Shown here: positions 17,439 to 26,371 of the stretch, one piece after another
Layout: each line of letters starts with the position of its first letter
Position numbering within the stretch: position 1 is the stretch's first letter
Source of the DNA: Hoeflea sp.
GTDB taxonomy: Bacteria; Pseudomonadota; Alphaproteobacteria; Rhizobiales; Rhizobiaceae
Assembly: GCA_020637795.1 (NCBI GenBank)
Contig: JACKJT010000003.1
Coordinates: 372,001 to 436,000, forward strand
Direction: 5' to 3'
Length of the DNA: 64,000 nucleotides
Program-made: the position numbers and the translations under genes
Notes under the pieces: generated by a model
Seen by the model: only the letters and a program-made list of their open reading frames with translations
Database searches by the model: none
What the model was told of the DNA's origin: nothing

Positions 17439-18224
17439 GTGACCGGCGCTGTCTCCCTGCCGATGTATGACTGGCCGGAAGTCCGCGAGGCGACCGACAG
17501 CCTTTGGCAGGCGATCCATCTGCACCTGGCGCAACGAGGCATCGATGCACCTGGCGCGCTTGTGCGCGGCAACGATCCGGAAGCGCTGTGGACCGACCCT
17601 GCCCTCATCCTGTCGCAGACCTGCGGCTACCCCTACGCCAACAGGCTTGCGGACAAGGTGACGCTTGTCGGCACCCCAACCCATGCCGTCACCGGCGCAG
17701 CGCCCGGTAGGTATTTCAGCGTGTTCGTCGCCCGCAAGAGCCAGGCGCCGCAGCATCTCGCTGAACTCAGCCAGATGCGCTTTGCCTACAACATGGCGCA
17801 TTCCCAATCCGGTTTCGCGGCACCGGTCCGGCTGCTTGCCTCGGGCGGCCATAGCTCCTCGCCGCAACCGCTGGAAACCGGCGCCCACCGCGCCTCCATC
17901 ATCGCTGTCGCGACGGGAGCGGCCGACTGGGCCGCAATCGATGCCGTCGCCTGGGAACTGGCAAGACGCCATGAACCGGCGGCAGATGATCTGGTCGTTT
18001 TTGCAAGAACGCCTGAAACGCCAGCCTTGCCGCTGATCACTGGCACTGGAAATGCCGGTCGCGCCGGCATCATCGCCGATGCGGTCGAGGCGGCGATCGG
18101 GGAGCTGGACCCGGATGTGCGCGATGCGCTGTTCGTCACCGGATTGGTGCGCTTCAAGCCAGAGGACTACGCGCCGCTTGCAGCGCCGCTGCCTGTGCGA
18201 CAGGCATTCCCCCATCTCGGCTGA
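17439..18224 (+). CDS. PhnD-like phosphate/phosphonate-binding-type protein without signal peptide
   Basis: About 261 residues resembling periplasmic PhnD-type substrate-binding proteins (segments SQTCGYPYAN, YFSVFVARK, RFAYNMAHSQSG, VARTPETPALPLITG-like). It has no signal peptide or lipobox and no ABC permease or ATPase gene nearby, so a transport role is doubtful; a cytosolic ligand-binding or sensory role is possible. The start is chosen as GTG at 17439 because GGAGG lies 7 nt upstream; an earlier GTG at 17406 overlaps the desaturase stop, and ATG at 17463 is a further option. Likely co-transcribed with the desaturase. Confidence 0.65.
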   Translation: MTGAVSLPMYDWPEVREATDSLWQAIHLHLAQRGIDAPGALVRGNDPEALWTDPALILSQTCGYPYANRLADKVTLVGTPTHAVTGAAPGRYFSVFVARKSQAPQHLAELSQMRFAYNMAHSQSGFAAPVRLLASGGHSSSPQPLETGAHRASIIAVATGAADWAAIDAVAWELARRHEPAADDLVVFARTPETPALPLITGTGNAGRAGIIADAVEAAIGELDPDVRDALFVTGLVRFKPEDYAPLAAPLPVRQAFPHLG

Positions 18225-18260
18225 TACCGGCGGCCGCCGGGTCGCTGCTAATGCATGTCG

Positions 18261-18284
18261 CGCTCAATTGGATTCAATTGAGCG
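18261..18284. repeat. perfect palindrome with arms CGCTCAATTG
   Basis: A 10-bp perfect inverted repeat with 4-bp spacer. Flanking ATGCATG (about 18251) and CATGCAT (about 18293) form a second, outer inverted pair. It sits just before the larger palindrome at 18312-18355 in the convergent gap between the PhnD-like and MotB-like genes. Confidence 0.7.
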
Positions 18285-18311
18285 ATAACAAACATGCATC
18301 ATTTCAAAGTG

Positions 18312-18355
18312 CTACAGCGCCCTTTGCGCATCCAATTGGGTGCGCGGCGCTGTAG
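18312..18355. repeat. rhizobial-type intergenic palindrome (CTACAGCGCC...GGCGCTGTAG)
   Basis: Nested stems: outer arms CTACAGCGCC (18312-18321) and GGCGCTGTAG (18346-18355), inner arms GCGCA/TGCGC around a CCAATTGG tip. From memory, short palindromes with this CTACAGCG...CGCTGTAG outer stem recur between genes in Rhizobiales genomes. It lies between two converging genes, so it may also act as a bidirectional terminator or transcript-stabilising structure. No T-run is present. Confidence 0.65.
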
Positions 18356-18367
18356 GCACGCAACGCA

Positions 18368-19399
18368 TCAGCGTTCGGTCAGCTTGAGCTCGATGCGGCG
18401 GTTGGTGGCGCGGTCGGCGTCGGTGTCGCCTTCGGCGATCGGCTGGAACTCGCCGAAGCCCGCGGCCACCAGGCGGTTGGCAGGCACGCCTTCATCGATC
18501 AGGTACTTGACCACCGATGTCGCGCGGGCACTGGAAAGCTCCCAGTTGTCGGCGTAGCGCCCTGTTCCCGACAGCGGCACGTTGTCGGTGTGGCCATCGA
18601 CGCGCAGCACCCAGTTGATTTCCTCGGGGATCTCCCGGGCAAGCTCTATGATCGCGGCTGCGAGCTTGGCCATCTGCTCCTTGCCGGCAGGATTGAGCTC
18701 GGCCCCGCCCGAGGGGAACAGCACTTCCGACTGGAACACGAACCGGTCGCCCACCACCCGCACATCCTCGCGGCTCGACAGGATTTCGCGCAGGCGGCCA
18801 AAGAAATCGGACCGGTAGCGATTGAGCTCCTGCACCCGCTGCGCCAGTGCGACATTCAGTCGGCGACCAAGATCGGCAATCTTCGCCTGGGTTTCCCGGT
18901 CCTTGCTCTCGGAGACCTCAAGCGCGTCTTCCAGCGCGCCGAGCTGGGTCCTGAGCGCGGCAATCTGCTGGTTGAGCAAATCGACCTGGTTGAGTGCCCG
19001 TTGCGAGACTTTCTTCTCGGCATCAAGCGTTTCCGTCAGCGTGCCGATCCGTGCCTCGGCTGCGGCACTCGCACCCGAACCGCTGGCCAGCAGTTCCTGC
19101 AATCTCGACCGGTCGGATTCCGATTCCGACAGCGACGCCTGCAGATTGGCCAGCGTATCCTCGAGGTCCTGCTTGCCCGAGCGCTCAAGCGCCAGCAGTT
19201 GGGTCAGTTCATTGATCTGGCTGTTGAGCCGGTTGAGCACCTGGTCGCGGCCCGATATCTCGCGCGACAGGAAAAACTGCGCCAGGACGAACACGGTGAG
19301 CAGGAACATGATCGCCAGCAGCAATGTCGACAACGCGTCGACAAATCCCGGCCAGTAGTCGACCGTCCGCTCCCGCCGCCGGTTTCGTGCCAGCGCCAT
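18368..19399 (-). CDS. MotB/OmpA-like peptidoglycan-binding membrane protein
   Basis: A 343-residue protein: cytoplasmic basic N-terminus, one membrane helix (about 18-45) with an aspartate before it (PGFVDALSTLLLAIM, the position of the MotB proton-binding Asp), a long periplasmic coiled coil (about 48-185) and a C-terminal OmpA/MotB domain (about 215-340) with the peptidoglycan-binding motif DGHTDNVPL and NRRIELKL. It follows the MotA/ExbB-like gene by 3 bp, so the two almost certainly form a proton-driven stator complex. No flagellar genes are near, so this is not the flagellar motor itself. Confidence 0.85.
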   Translation of the reverse strand: MALARNRRRERTVDYWPGFVDALSTLLLAIMFLLTVFVLAQFFLSREISGRDQVLNRLNSQINELTQLLALERSGKQDLEDTLANLQASLSESESDRSRLQELLASGSGASAAAEARIGTLTETLDAEKKVSQRALNQVDLLNQQIAALRTQLGALEDALEVSESKDRETQAKIADLGRRLNVALAQRVQELNRYRSDFFGRLREILSSREDVRVVGDRFVFQSEVLFPSGGAELNPAGKEQMAKLAAAIIELAREIPEEINWVLRVDGHTDNVPLSGTGRYADNWELSSARATSVVKYLIDEGVPANRLVAAGFGEFQPIAEGDTDADRATNRRIELKLTER

Positions 19400-19402
19400 C
19401 GC

Positions 19403-20425
19403 CTATTTTTCCCCGATCTTGTCGCTCAGCTTGTCGAGTGTCTCGCGCATCCGCCGCGATTCCACCTGCTGCGCCTCGATCCAGTCCCTGAGCATCTGCT
19501 GCTCGTTGCGCATGTTCTTGACCAGCCCCTGGATGCCTTCGGCAAGGCTTGCCATCGCCGCCGTGGTGCGCGGGGTCATGCCGGACTCCTGCGACATTTT
19601 CTGCATCCGCTCGGACAGCATCCGGATCTCTTCGGTGGTTCCCGCACTTTCAGCCGGCATCACCATGCCGGAATCGAGATCCGTCATCGTCGACAGCCAG
19701 TTTTCCAGCTCGGTGTAGAACCGGTTCTGCGCACGACCCGCCTGCAGGTCAAGAAATCCCAGAACCAGCGAACCGGCCAGACCAAACAGCGAGGACGAGA
19801 ACGCCGTTCCCATGCCGTCGAGCGGCGCCGACAACCCGCTCTTCAGCGTCGACAGCACGTCCTCGGTTCCCCCGCTTCCCGGATCAAGCGACTGGATCAC
19901 CTGGTTGATCGAGCCGATGGTGCCAAGCAGGCCCCAGAAGGTCCCGAGCAGCCCGAGGAACACGAGAAGACCGATGAGATACCGCGACGTGTCGCGCGAT
20001 TCGTCGAGCCTGGTGCCGATCGAATCGAGAATGGAGCGCAGCGAGGAGGTGGACAGCGCCATTTCCTGGCGGCGGCCGATCAGCGCCCGCATCGGTGCCA
20101 AGAGCACCGGATCGCGCCCTACCTTCTCCGCATCGCCGGTGGCCCGCAGCGAATTGACCCAGCGCACTTCCGGACGCAGCCTGAGCACGTGGGTGAACAC
20201 CAGCAGCACGCCGACGGCCAGAACCCCGACAATCAGTCCGTTGAGGCCCGGATTGGCGAGAAACGCCGTCTGGATCTGCCGGTAGAGGATGGCGGCGACG
20301 AACCCGGAGAGGATCAGAAAGATCATCATGCTCCAGAAGAACACCAGCGGACTGGAGAGCTTGTGCGGATCCGCACCGCTGCCGTCTTCGGAGATACCCC
20401 AACCAGACAATGTCAGTTTCGCCAT
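19403..20425 (-). CDS. MotA/TolQ/ExbB-like proton channel protein
   Basis: About 340 residues with two N-terminal membrane segments (about 20-75), a long cytoplasmic stretch, and two more membrane segments (about 160-240) with TFWGLLGTIGSI, the conserved MotA/TolQ/ExbB channel signature. It should form the pentameric ring around the MotB-like partner encoded just downstream. The C-terminal 90 residues are helical and polar. An ATG at 20458 would add 11 residues; 20425 gives the more natural N-terminus. The pair sits next to suhB and efp. Confidence 0.82.
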   Translation of the reverse strand: MAKLTLSGWGISEDGSGADPHKLSSPLVFFWSMMIFLILSGFVAAILYRQIQTAFLANPGLNGLIVGVLAVGVLLVFTHVLRLRPEVRWVNSLRATGDAEKVGRDPVLLAPMRALIGRRQEMALSTSSLRSILDSIGTRLDESRDTSRYLIGLLVFLGLLGTFWGLLGTIGSINQVIQSLDPGSGGTEDVLSTLKSGLSAPLDGMGTAFSSSLFGLAGSLVLGFLDLQAGRAQNRFYTELENWLSTMTDLDSGMVMPAESAGTTEEIRMLSERMQKMSQESGMTPRTTAAMASLAEGIQGLVKNMRNEQQMLRDWIEAQQVESRRMRETLDKLSDKIGEK

Positions 20426-20533
20426 GCGTTGTCCGTCCCGGCCTTTATCCCAAATCAAAAGATCAGGCGGAGACTAACCGATAATATGGCGGAAATGAAA
20501 GCGCGCTTTCAAAACAACGCTGTGAGATCGTGG

Positions 20534-21334
20534 TCAGGCCTTGGGAACCGGGCGCTGGACGAGCTCGAGAAGGCCCTTGAGGATGTATTCATTGCCGGCA
20601 GCGATGGAGCGAGTGCCGAACATGTCGGTCCCGCCGGTGGTGTCGGAGACAAATCCGCCGGCTTCGCGAATCAGGATGATGCCGGCCGCCATGTCCCAGG
20701 GCTCGAGCGGCGTCTCCCAGAAACCGTCGAGCCGGCCCGCCGCGACATACGCCAGATCGAGCGCAGCCGCTCCCATGCGGCGGATGCCTGCGCATTCGCC
20801 CATGACATGGCGCAACTCGACCAGGAACTTGCCGTGATGGCCGCGCCCCAAATGCGGCACACCGGTGCCGATCACCGCGTCCGACATCGCCTTGCGGCCC
20901 GCAACCCGCAGACGGCGGTCGTTGAGGAAGGCTCCGCCGCCGCGCTCGGCTGTGTAGAGCTCGTCCGTGGACGGATTGTAGATGACGCCGGCAACGATCT
21001 CGCCATTGCGCTCGAGCGCGATCGAGACCGCGAAATGCGGCATGCCGTGCAGGAAGTTCGTGGTGCCGTCCAGCGGGTCGACGATCCAGCGATGGGCGCC
21101 GTCGGTGCCTTTTTCCTCGACGCTTTCCTCGCCCATGAAGCCATAGGTCGGGCGCGCGCGCATCAGTTCGGTCTTGATGATGGTTTCGGCCTTGCGGTCT
21201 GCCTGGCTGACATAGTCACCCGGTCCCTTGAGCGAGACCTGCAGGTTCTGCACTTCGCCGAAATCGCGCGCAAGCGAGCGACCGGCCTTGAGCGCCGACT
21301 GGACCATTACATTGAGAAGGGCTGAACGCGCCAT
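20534..21334 (-). CDS. suhB: inositol monophosphatase family protein
   Basis: A 266-residue enzyme with the metal-binding motifs GEE (68-70) and DPLDGTTNF (86-94), plus the C-terminal WDMAAGIILIREAGG. These bind two or three Mg ions. Members hydrolyse myo-inositol 1-phosphate and related phosphates; SuhB also acts in rRNA transcription complexes in Escherichia coli. The gene lies 94 bp downstream of efp on the same strand. In vivo substrate not determined from sequence. Confidence 0.92.
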   Translation of the reverse strand: MARSALLNVMVQSALKAGRSLARDFGEVQNLQVSLKGPGDYVSQADRKAETIIKTELMRARPTYGFMGEESVEEKGTDGAHRWIVDPLDGTTNFLHGMPHFAVSIALERNGEIVAGVIYNPSTDELYTAERGGGAFLNDRRLRVAGRKAMSDAVIGTGVPHLGRGHHGKFLVELRHVMGECAGIRRMGAAALDLAYVAAGRLDGFWETPLEPWDMAAGIILIREAGGFVSDTTGGTDMFGTRSIAAGNEYILKGLLELVQRPVPKA

Positions 21335-21427
21335 CTGTCTTATTCCTTGGTGTCGGCAGCGCGACGGGTGAACGCGCCACAGGCCGGTGTCTCAAAGCTC
21401 CGGACGGAGCATGGTCTGGCGGCCGGT

Positions 21428-21991
21428 TTAGTCGGCGCGGCGCAGGTAGGTCAGCTCGTTGGTGTCCACGATCACCCGCTCGCCAGCCGAAATGAACGGC
21501 GGAACGAGAATGCGCACGCCATTTTCGAGAATGGCGGGCTTGTAGGACGAAGCTGCCGTCTGGCCCTTGACCACCGGATCAGCCTCGGCGATCGCCAGGG
21601 TCACGTGATCAGGCAGCGCGATACCGATCGGCCGCTCATCGTAAAGCTCGACAGTCACCATCATTCCGTCCTGCAGGAAGGCGCGGCGGTCGCCGACAAA
21701 GTCCTTCTGCAGTTCAAGCTGCTCATAGCTTTCCAGATCCATGAACACCAGCGCGTCACCCTGCTCGTAGAGGAACTGGAAGTCCTTCTGCTCGAGCCGG
21801 ATGCGCTCGACGGTTTCCGATGCCCGGAACCGCTCGTTGAGCTTGGTGCCGTCAATGAGATTCTTCATCTCGACCTGGTTGAAGGCGCCGCCCTTGCCCG
21901 GCTTCACCGCATTGGTCTTCACCACTGCCCACAGACCACCATTGTGCTCAAGCACGTTGCCGGGGCGAATTTCGTTTCCGTTGATTTTCAT
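21428..21991 (-). CDS. efp: translation elongation factor P
   Basis: A 187-residue three-domain protein. EF-P binds between the P and E sites of the ribosome and rescues stalling at proline runs. The conserved N-terminal loop PGKGGAFNQ carries Lys33, the residue modified by EpmAB or related enzymes in many bacteria; no modification genes are near. The ATG at 21991 gives the family N-terminus MKINGNEIRPG; a further upstream ATG at 22009 would add six residues. Lies directly upstream of suhB. Confidence 0.96.
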   Translation of the reverse strand: MKINGNEIRPGNVLEHNGGLWAVVKTNAVKPGKGGAFNQVEMKNLIDGTKLNERFRASETVERIRLEQKDFQFLYEQGDALVFMDLESYEQLELQKDFVGDRRAFLQDGMMVTVELYDERPIGIALPDHVTLAIAEADPVVKGQTAASSYKPAILENGVRILVPPFISAGERVIVDTNELTYLRRAD

Positions 21992-22113
21992 GAGAGCATT
22001 CCGCGTCAAGCTTTGTCCGGGCCCGGTTTTCGGCCCCGCTTGGCGGCTTCAAGACCACAAAAGCCGCAGCTTTTCAAGTCTGCGCCTTTGGTCAACAGCG
22101 TCATTGAGGTGAA

Positions 22114-23079
22114 TCAGCGCTTGCCAAACTTGTTTGCGGCCTCGATCGCCTGTTTTTGCTCGTCTTCGGTCAGTCCCTGATAGAAATCATCAAGTCCCCG
22201 GTCGTTGTATCCGGCCCGCCGCGACAGGATATACCATTTGGCTGCCTCGACCGGGTCGCCCTTCGTGCCGATCGCATTGATATGCAGGATCGCCATCCGG
22301 TTCTGCGCCACCACGTTTCCGCGTGTCGCGGCGACCTGCATCCAGCGGAATCCGGCCTCGTAATCCTTCGGACCGCCGACTCCGTCGATCAGCCAGATCG
22401 CATAATCCAGTTGCGCGGTGTCATACCCCGCACGCGCCGCCTTCTCCATGAACTCGCGCGCCCGGGCGCGTTTTTCGTCGGGAACCCCATCGGTGTTGTT
22501 GTAGATCTGGGCGAGCGCGTACTGCGCATCGGCAACGCCCTGCTCGGCGGCCTTCTCGAAATAGGGCAGCGCCTCGAGCACGCCGGTATCTCCAGGCTTG
22601 TCCGCAACCAGCATCTGCGCGTGATTGAACTGGGCAAAGGCGTTGCCGGCATCGGCTGCCTTCTTCATCAGCTCTTCGGCCTTGGCCCGGTCAGGCTCCA
22701 CATACTTGCCCTCGAGCAGCATCAAACCGTACTTGAACTGTGCCGAAGCATCGCCGGCCTCGGCGGCCTGCTTGTACCAGAAGGCGGCGTCATCCATGCT
22801 GCGCGCCACCCCGAGGCCTGCGGCAAACAGCTCCGCCAGCAGGGTCTGCGCGGCGGGATCGCCAAGCTGCGCCCGCGGCAGCGCCAGTTCCATCGCGGTC
22901 AGGTAGTACCCGCGCTGAAACGCGCCGAAGGCCCGCACAGTGGCATCCGCGGGTGTCTTGGCTTCCTTGACATCGGCCGCGGCTACCGTCTCGCCGCCGG
23001 CCGTCTGGGCAGCCGAAGGCCCGCCGGCAAGCGCCAGCAACAAGGCAAGCGGCAGCATTCCGGATGATCGGCAAAGCAT
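22114..23079 (-). CDS. secreted Sel1-like repeat protein
   Basis: About 321 residues: an N-terminal signal peptide (MLCRSSGMLPLALLLALAG, cleavage near SAAQ) followed by five to six Sel1-type helical repeats of about 36 residues, with motifs such as AQTLLAELFAAGLGVARSMDD and AFWYKQAAEAGDASAQFKYG. These form a superhelical scaffold for protein binding; Sel1 proteins often work in envelope or exopolysaccharide signalling in rhizobia. Three in-frame ATGs (23130, 23088, 23079) compete; 23079 has AGGATGG just upstream. Follows the ThiE-like gene. Confidence 0.78.
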   Translation of the reverse strand: MLCRSSGMLPLALLLALAGGPSAAQTAGGETVAAADVKEAKTPADATVRAFGAFQRGYYLTAMELALPRAQLGDPAAQTLLAELFAAGLGVARSMDDAAFWYKQAAEAGDASAQFKYGLMLLEGKYVEPDRAKAEELMKKAADAGNAFAQFNHAQMLVADKPGDTGVLEALPYFEKAAEQGVADAQYALAQIYNNTDGVPDEKRARAREFMEKAARAGYDTAQLDYAIWLIDGVGGPKDYEAGFRWMQVAATRGNVVAQNRMAILHINAIGTKGDPVEAAKWYILSRRAGYNDRGLDDFYQGLTEDEQKQAIEAANKFGKR

Positions 23080-23129
23080 GGAAACCATCCTGCGGCAGGT
23101 CAAAACACCAAGGTCGGACATTTCACCCA

Positions 23130-23783
23130 TTATCGGCCTAACCGTGGCGCTTTTTCGTCAAGAACGGCATTGATTTCGGCAACGATGCGCGCGGCATTGG
23201 CGGGATCGCCGAAGACAGCTTTCGAGAAGGCGATGAACTCGGCCCTGGTTTGCGCCATTTCTTCCACGAAGGCGATGCTCGTCCCGCCCATCAGCACGCA
23301 AGGGATCTCGATCATGTCGGCCCACCATTCCGCCAGAGCGATGTTCTTCGAGTGCGGTTCGGGCTTGATGTCGCCATCGATCGATCCGAAGATCACGTAA
23401 TCTGGCTGCGCCTCGCCGATCGACAACGCGGCGTGGCGCTCCCGCGCATTTCCCCCGCCGACAATCAGTCCCGGAGCATATTTGGCTACGGCCTCGGCCA
23501 TGGCCGTGGGGCCCGCTTCGATGTGCAGCCCATCGGGCCGTACCCGTCCCGCAACCCTTGTATCGCCGGCGACGAGCGCAGCCGCACCCGCAGCCTGAAT
23601 GACCGGAACCAGGGCCTCGCACCGCTTCTGGAAGCTCTTCTCGTCAAGCTCATGCTGCGGAATGATGACGGAAGCCACGTCACCGCCGCGAAGCGCGTCA
23701 CCTGTCAGCTGGGCCAGTTGAGCGGCATCTGCGATATCCGGCGTCACGAGAACGAGACGGCAACGATCGATCGGGTCAGTCAT
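23130..23783 (-). CDS. ThiE/TenI-like thiamine phosphate synthase family protein
   Basis: A 217-residue TIM-barrel protein of the ThiE/TenI type (segments GLHIEAGP, YVIFGSI, CVLMGGTSI). The canonical thiamine phosphate synthase pyrophosphate-binding loops are only partly kept, and the gene is not near other thiamine genes, so a divergent role is likely. The ATG at 23783 is preceded by AGGAATTC at good spacing; the open frame extends to 23867 but without a better start. Divergent from the TSUP gene. Confidence 0.65.
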   Translation of the reverse strand: MTDPIDRCRLVLVTPDIADAAQLAQLTGDALRGGDVASVIIPQHELDEKSFQKRCEALVPVIQAAGAAALVAGDTRVAGRVRPDGLHIEAGPTAMAEAVAKYAPGLIVGGGNARERHAALSIGEAQPDYVIFGSIDGDIKPEPHSKNIALAEWWADMIEIPCVLMGGTSIAFVEEMAQTRAEFIAFSKAVFGDPANAARIVAEINAVLDEKAPRLGR

Positions 23784-23875
23784 GAGAATTCCTGTCAGGG
23801 CCAGCGCTGGAAGCCGATATGGCCAATTTGCTCCAAACGGGATAGACCGGCGCGACACAAGGATCAACTGCCCCG

Positions 23876-24652
23876 ATGATGACTGACCCGTTCTTCTACG
23901 CCGCCGCCATTCCGGCGGTGATCATGGTAGGCCTGTCCAAGGGTGGGTTCGGAGGCGCCATGGCGCTGCTCGGGGTACCGCTGATGGCGTTGGCGATTTC
24001 ACCGGTTCAGGCAGCTGCCATCCTGCTGCCGATCCTGATCGTCATGGATATGGTCAGCCTGTGGACCTGGCGCGGCAACAGCGACAACAAGACGCTTGTC
24101 ATCATGTTGCCAGGCGCTTTGATCGGGATCGCCATCGGATGGGCCACCGCCGCCTGGGTCACCGCGCCGATGGTCCGGCTGATCGTCGGCGCCGTGGCGC
24201 TCTGGTTTGTCTTGCGCTACGTGGCACAAGTGTTTGCATCCGCCCGAAACGGCGCCACGCCGGCCCCGCACGGACACCGGCCGGTCGAGGGCACGTTTTG
24301 GGGAACGCTTGCCGGCTTTACCAGCTTCGTCTCCCACGCCGGCGGTCCGCCCTACCAGATCTACACCTTGCCGCTGCGCCAGGATCCAAAGACCTACACC
24401 GGAACCTCAGTTCGCTTCTTCGCCATCATCAATGCAATCAAGCTGGTGCCCTATTTCGCGCTCGGTCAGTTCGACATGACCAATCTCTCCACATCGCTGG
24501 TTCTGGCGCCGCTGGCGCCGGTGGCGACCCTGGCCGGCGCATTCATCGTCCGGCGCATGAAACCCGACATTTTCTACCCGTTCATGTACGTGATGGTGTT
24601 CTTTACCGCGTTGAAGCTGATCTGGGATGGTGCGGTTCACATATTAGCGTGA
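23876..24652 (+). CDS. TauE/SafE (TSUP) family permease
   Basis: A 258-residue protein with seven to eight membrane helices and the family repeats GLSKGGFGGAMALLGVPL in the first half and GTLAGFTSFVSHAGGPPYQI in the second, each carrying the Gly-rich signature. TSUP proteins export or import sulfite, sulfoacetate and similar small organosulfur anions. Followed 48 bp later by an acyl-CoA synthetase gene on the same strand; a shared role is not evident. Confidence 0.88.
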   Translation: MMTDPFFYAAAIPAVIMVGLSKGGFGGAMALLGVPLMALAISPVQAAAILLPILIVMDMVSLWTWRGNSDNKTLVIMLPGALIGIAIGWATAAWVTAPMVRLIVGAVALWFVLRYVAQVFASARNGATPAPHGHRPVEGTFWGTLAGFTSFVSHAGGPPYQIYTLPLRQDPKTYTGTSVRFFAIINAIKLVPYFALGQFDMTNLSTSLVLAPLAPVATLAGAFIVRRMKPDIFYPFMYVMVFFTALKLIWDGAVHILA

Positions 24653-24700
24653 TGACAAGGCGCTGTTCTGGTGATTTGATGCTTCCTTGTCCCTGACACG

Positions 24701-26371
24701 ATGCATTGGAACCCTACCTTGAGCGCCAATCCCTACGAAACCGATCTCGACCGCAATCCGGCCAACTACCAGCCGCTGACGCCGCTGGCGCATCTTGAAC
24801 GCGCCGCGCTGATCCATCCGGATCACGTGGCCATCATCCATGGCCAAATGCGCGTGAGTTATCGCGAATTTCTCGAGCGCTCGCGGCAGCTTGCCAATGC
24901 GTTGTCGACTCTGGGCATTTCAAAGGGCGACACCGTCTCGGTGATGCTGTCGAACACGCCGGCGATGCTCGAAGCCCATCACGGCGTGCCGATGATCGGA
25001 GCCGTGCTGCATTCGATCAATACCCGGCTCGATGCCCAGGCAATCGCGTTTCAGCTTGATCACGCCGACTGCAAGGTCCTGATCGTGGACCGTGAGTTCT
25101 CCACCGTCATGGCGGAAGCGCTGTCCCTGGCCGAAGTCAGTCCCGTCGTCATCGATTACGACGACACCGAGTATCCCGATGACGCGCCCTTTCCGAAAGG
25201 CGCCCGTATCGGTTCTCGCGACTATAATGAATTCGTGCTTGCCGCGTCCCCGGACTTCACCCGCACCTTGCCTGTCGATGAATGGGACTCCGTCTCGCTG
25301 AACTACACGTCGGGAACCACGGGCAATCCCAAGGGCGTGGTCTATCACCACCGCGGAGCGGCCTTGATGGGCTACTCCAACGTGATTGCCTCGGGAATGG
25401 GACGCCACCCGGTCTATCTGTGGACCCTGCCGATGTTCCATTGCAACGGCTGGTGCTTTCCCTGGACGCTTGGCGTGGTTGGCGGCACGCATGTCTGCCT
25501 GCGCTGGGTCCGCGCCAAGGCCATGTACGATGCCATCGCCGACCATGGCGTCACCCATCTCTGCGGAGCGCCGATCGTCATGTCGACGCTTCTGAATGCG
25601 CCCGACCATGAAAAGCGTGAATTCTCCCAGACGGTCAGCTTCAACACCGCAGCCGCCCCGCCGCCGGAAGCCGTTCTCGCCGGCATGGCGGACGCCGGCT
25701 TCGAGGTCGTCCACCTGTACGGCCTGACGGAAACCTACGGCCCCGCGGTCGTCAATGAATGGAAGGCGGAATGGTCCGACCTCGATCGTGGCGCCCGCAC
25801 CACCAAGAAGGCCCGCCAGGGTGTACGCTACCCGGCGCTGGAAGACCTGGCGGTGATGAACCCCGAAACCATGGAAAAGGTCCCTGCCGATGGCGAGACC
25901 ATCGGCGAGGTCATGTTCCGCGGCAACATCGTCATGAAGGGCTACCTGAAAAACCCTGCGGCCAGCGACGAGGCCTTCCGCGGCGGCTGGTTTCATTCGG
26001 GCGATCTGGGCGTCATGCATCCCGACGGCTACCTGCAGCTCAAGGATCGCTCCAAGGACATCATCATCTCGGGCGGCGAGAACATCTCCTCGATCGAGGT
26101 CGAGGACGCGCTCTACAAGCATCCCGGGATCATGGCCGCGGCGGTGGTCGCCCGCCCGGACGACAAATGGGGGGAAACGCCTTGCGCATTCGTCGAGCTC
26201 CGGCCCGGCTTCAACCTGACCGAAGAGGACGTCATCGAGCATTGCCGCAGCCTGCTGGCCCGGTTCAAATGCCCGCGCACCGTGATTTTCCATGAAGTCC
26301 CGAAAACATCAACCGGCAAGATCCAGAAATATCTGCTGCGCGATGAGGCAAAGACACTCGGCTCGTCGTGA
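24701..26371 (+). CDS. AMP-forming acyl-CoA synthetase
   Basis: A 556-residue ANL-superfamily enzyme that activates a carboxylate with ATP and joins it to coenzyme A. Core motifs: phosphate-binding loop YTSGTTGNPKG (202-212), the LYGLTETYGP aromatic/TE motif, the hinge region WFHSGDLGVMHPDGYLQLKDR and catalytic Lys540 in STGKIQKYLLR. Length and overall sequence fit medium/long-chain or aryl acyl-CoA synthetases; the acyl chain is not predictable. ATG at 24701 is used; a TTG at 24719 is an alternative. Confidence 0.9.
   Translation: MHWNPTLSANPYETDLDRNPANYQPLTPLAHLERAALIHPDHVAIIHGQMRVSYREFLERSRQLANALSTLGISKGDTVSVMLSNTPAMLEAHHGVPMIGAVLHSINTRLDAQAIAFQLDHADCKVLIVDREFSTVMAEALSLAEVSPVVIDYDDTEYPDDAPFPKGARIGSRDYNEFVLAASPDFTRTLPVDEWDSVSLNYTSGTTGNPKGVVYHHRGAALMGYSNVIASGMGRHPVYLWTLPMFHCNGWCFPWTLGVVGGTHVCLRWVRAKAMYDAIADHGVTHLCGAPIVMSTLLNAPDHEKREFSQTVSFNTAAAPPPEAVLAGMADAGFEVVHLYGLTETYGPAVVNEWKAEWSDLDRGARTTKKARQGVRYPALEDLAVMNPETMEKVPADGETIGEVMFRGNIVMKGYLKNPAASDEAFRGGWFHSGDLGVMHPDGYLQLKDRSKDIIISGGENISSIEVEDALYKHPGIMAAAVVARPDDKWGETPCAFVELRPGFNLTEEDVIEHCRSLLARFKCPRTVIFHEVPKTSTGKIQKYLLRDEAKTLGSS

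Noticed and set aside
18368..20425. Zorya anti-phage system (ZorA/ZorB)
   Set aside because: The MotA/MotB-like pair fits in outline, but no ZorC, ZorD or ZorE gene is adjacent and the neighbours are core genes (suhB, efp).
18590..21325. Open frame of 911 codons opposite the MotB-like, MotA-like and suhB genes
   Set aside because: It crosses three well-supported minus-strand genes and reads as Arg/His/Gln-rich sequence typical of an antisense shadow.
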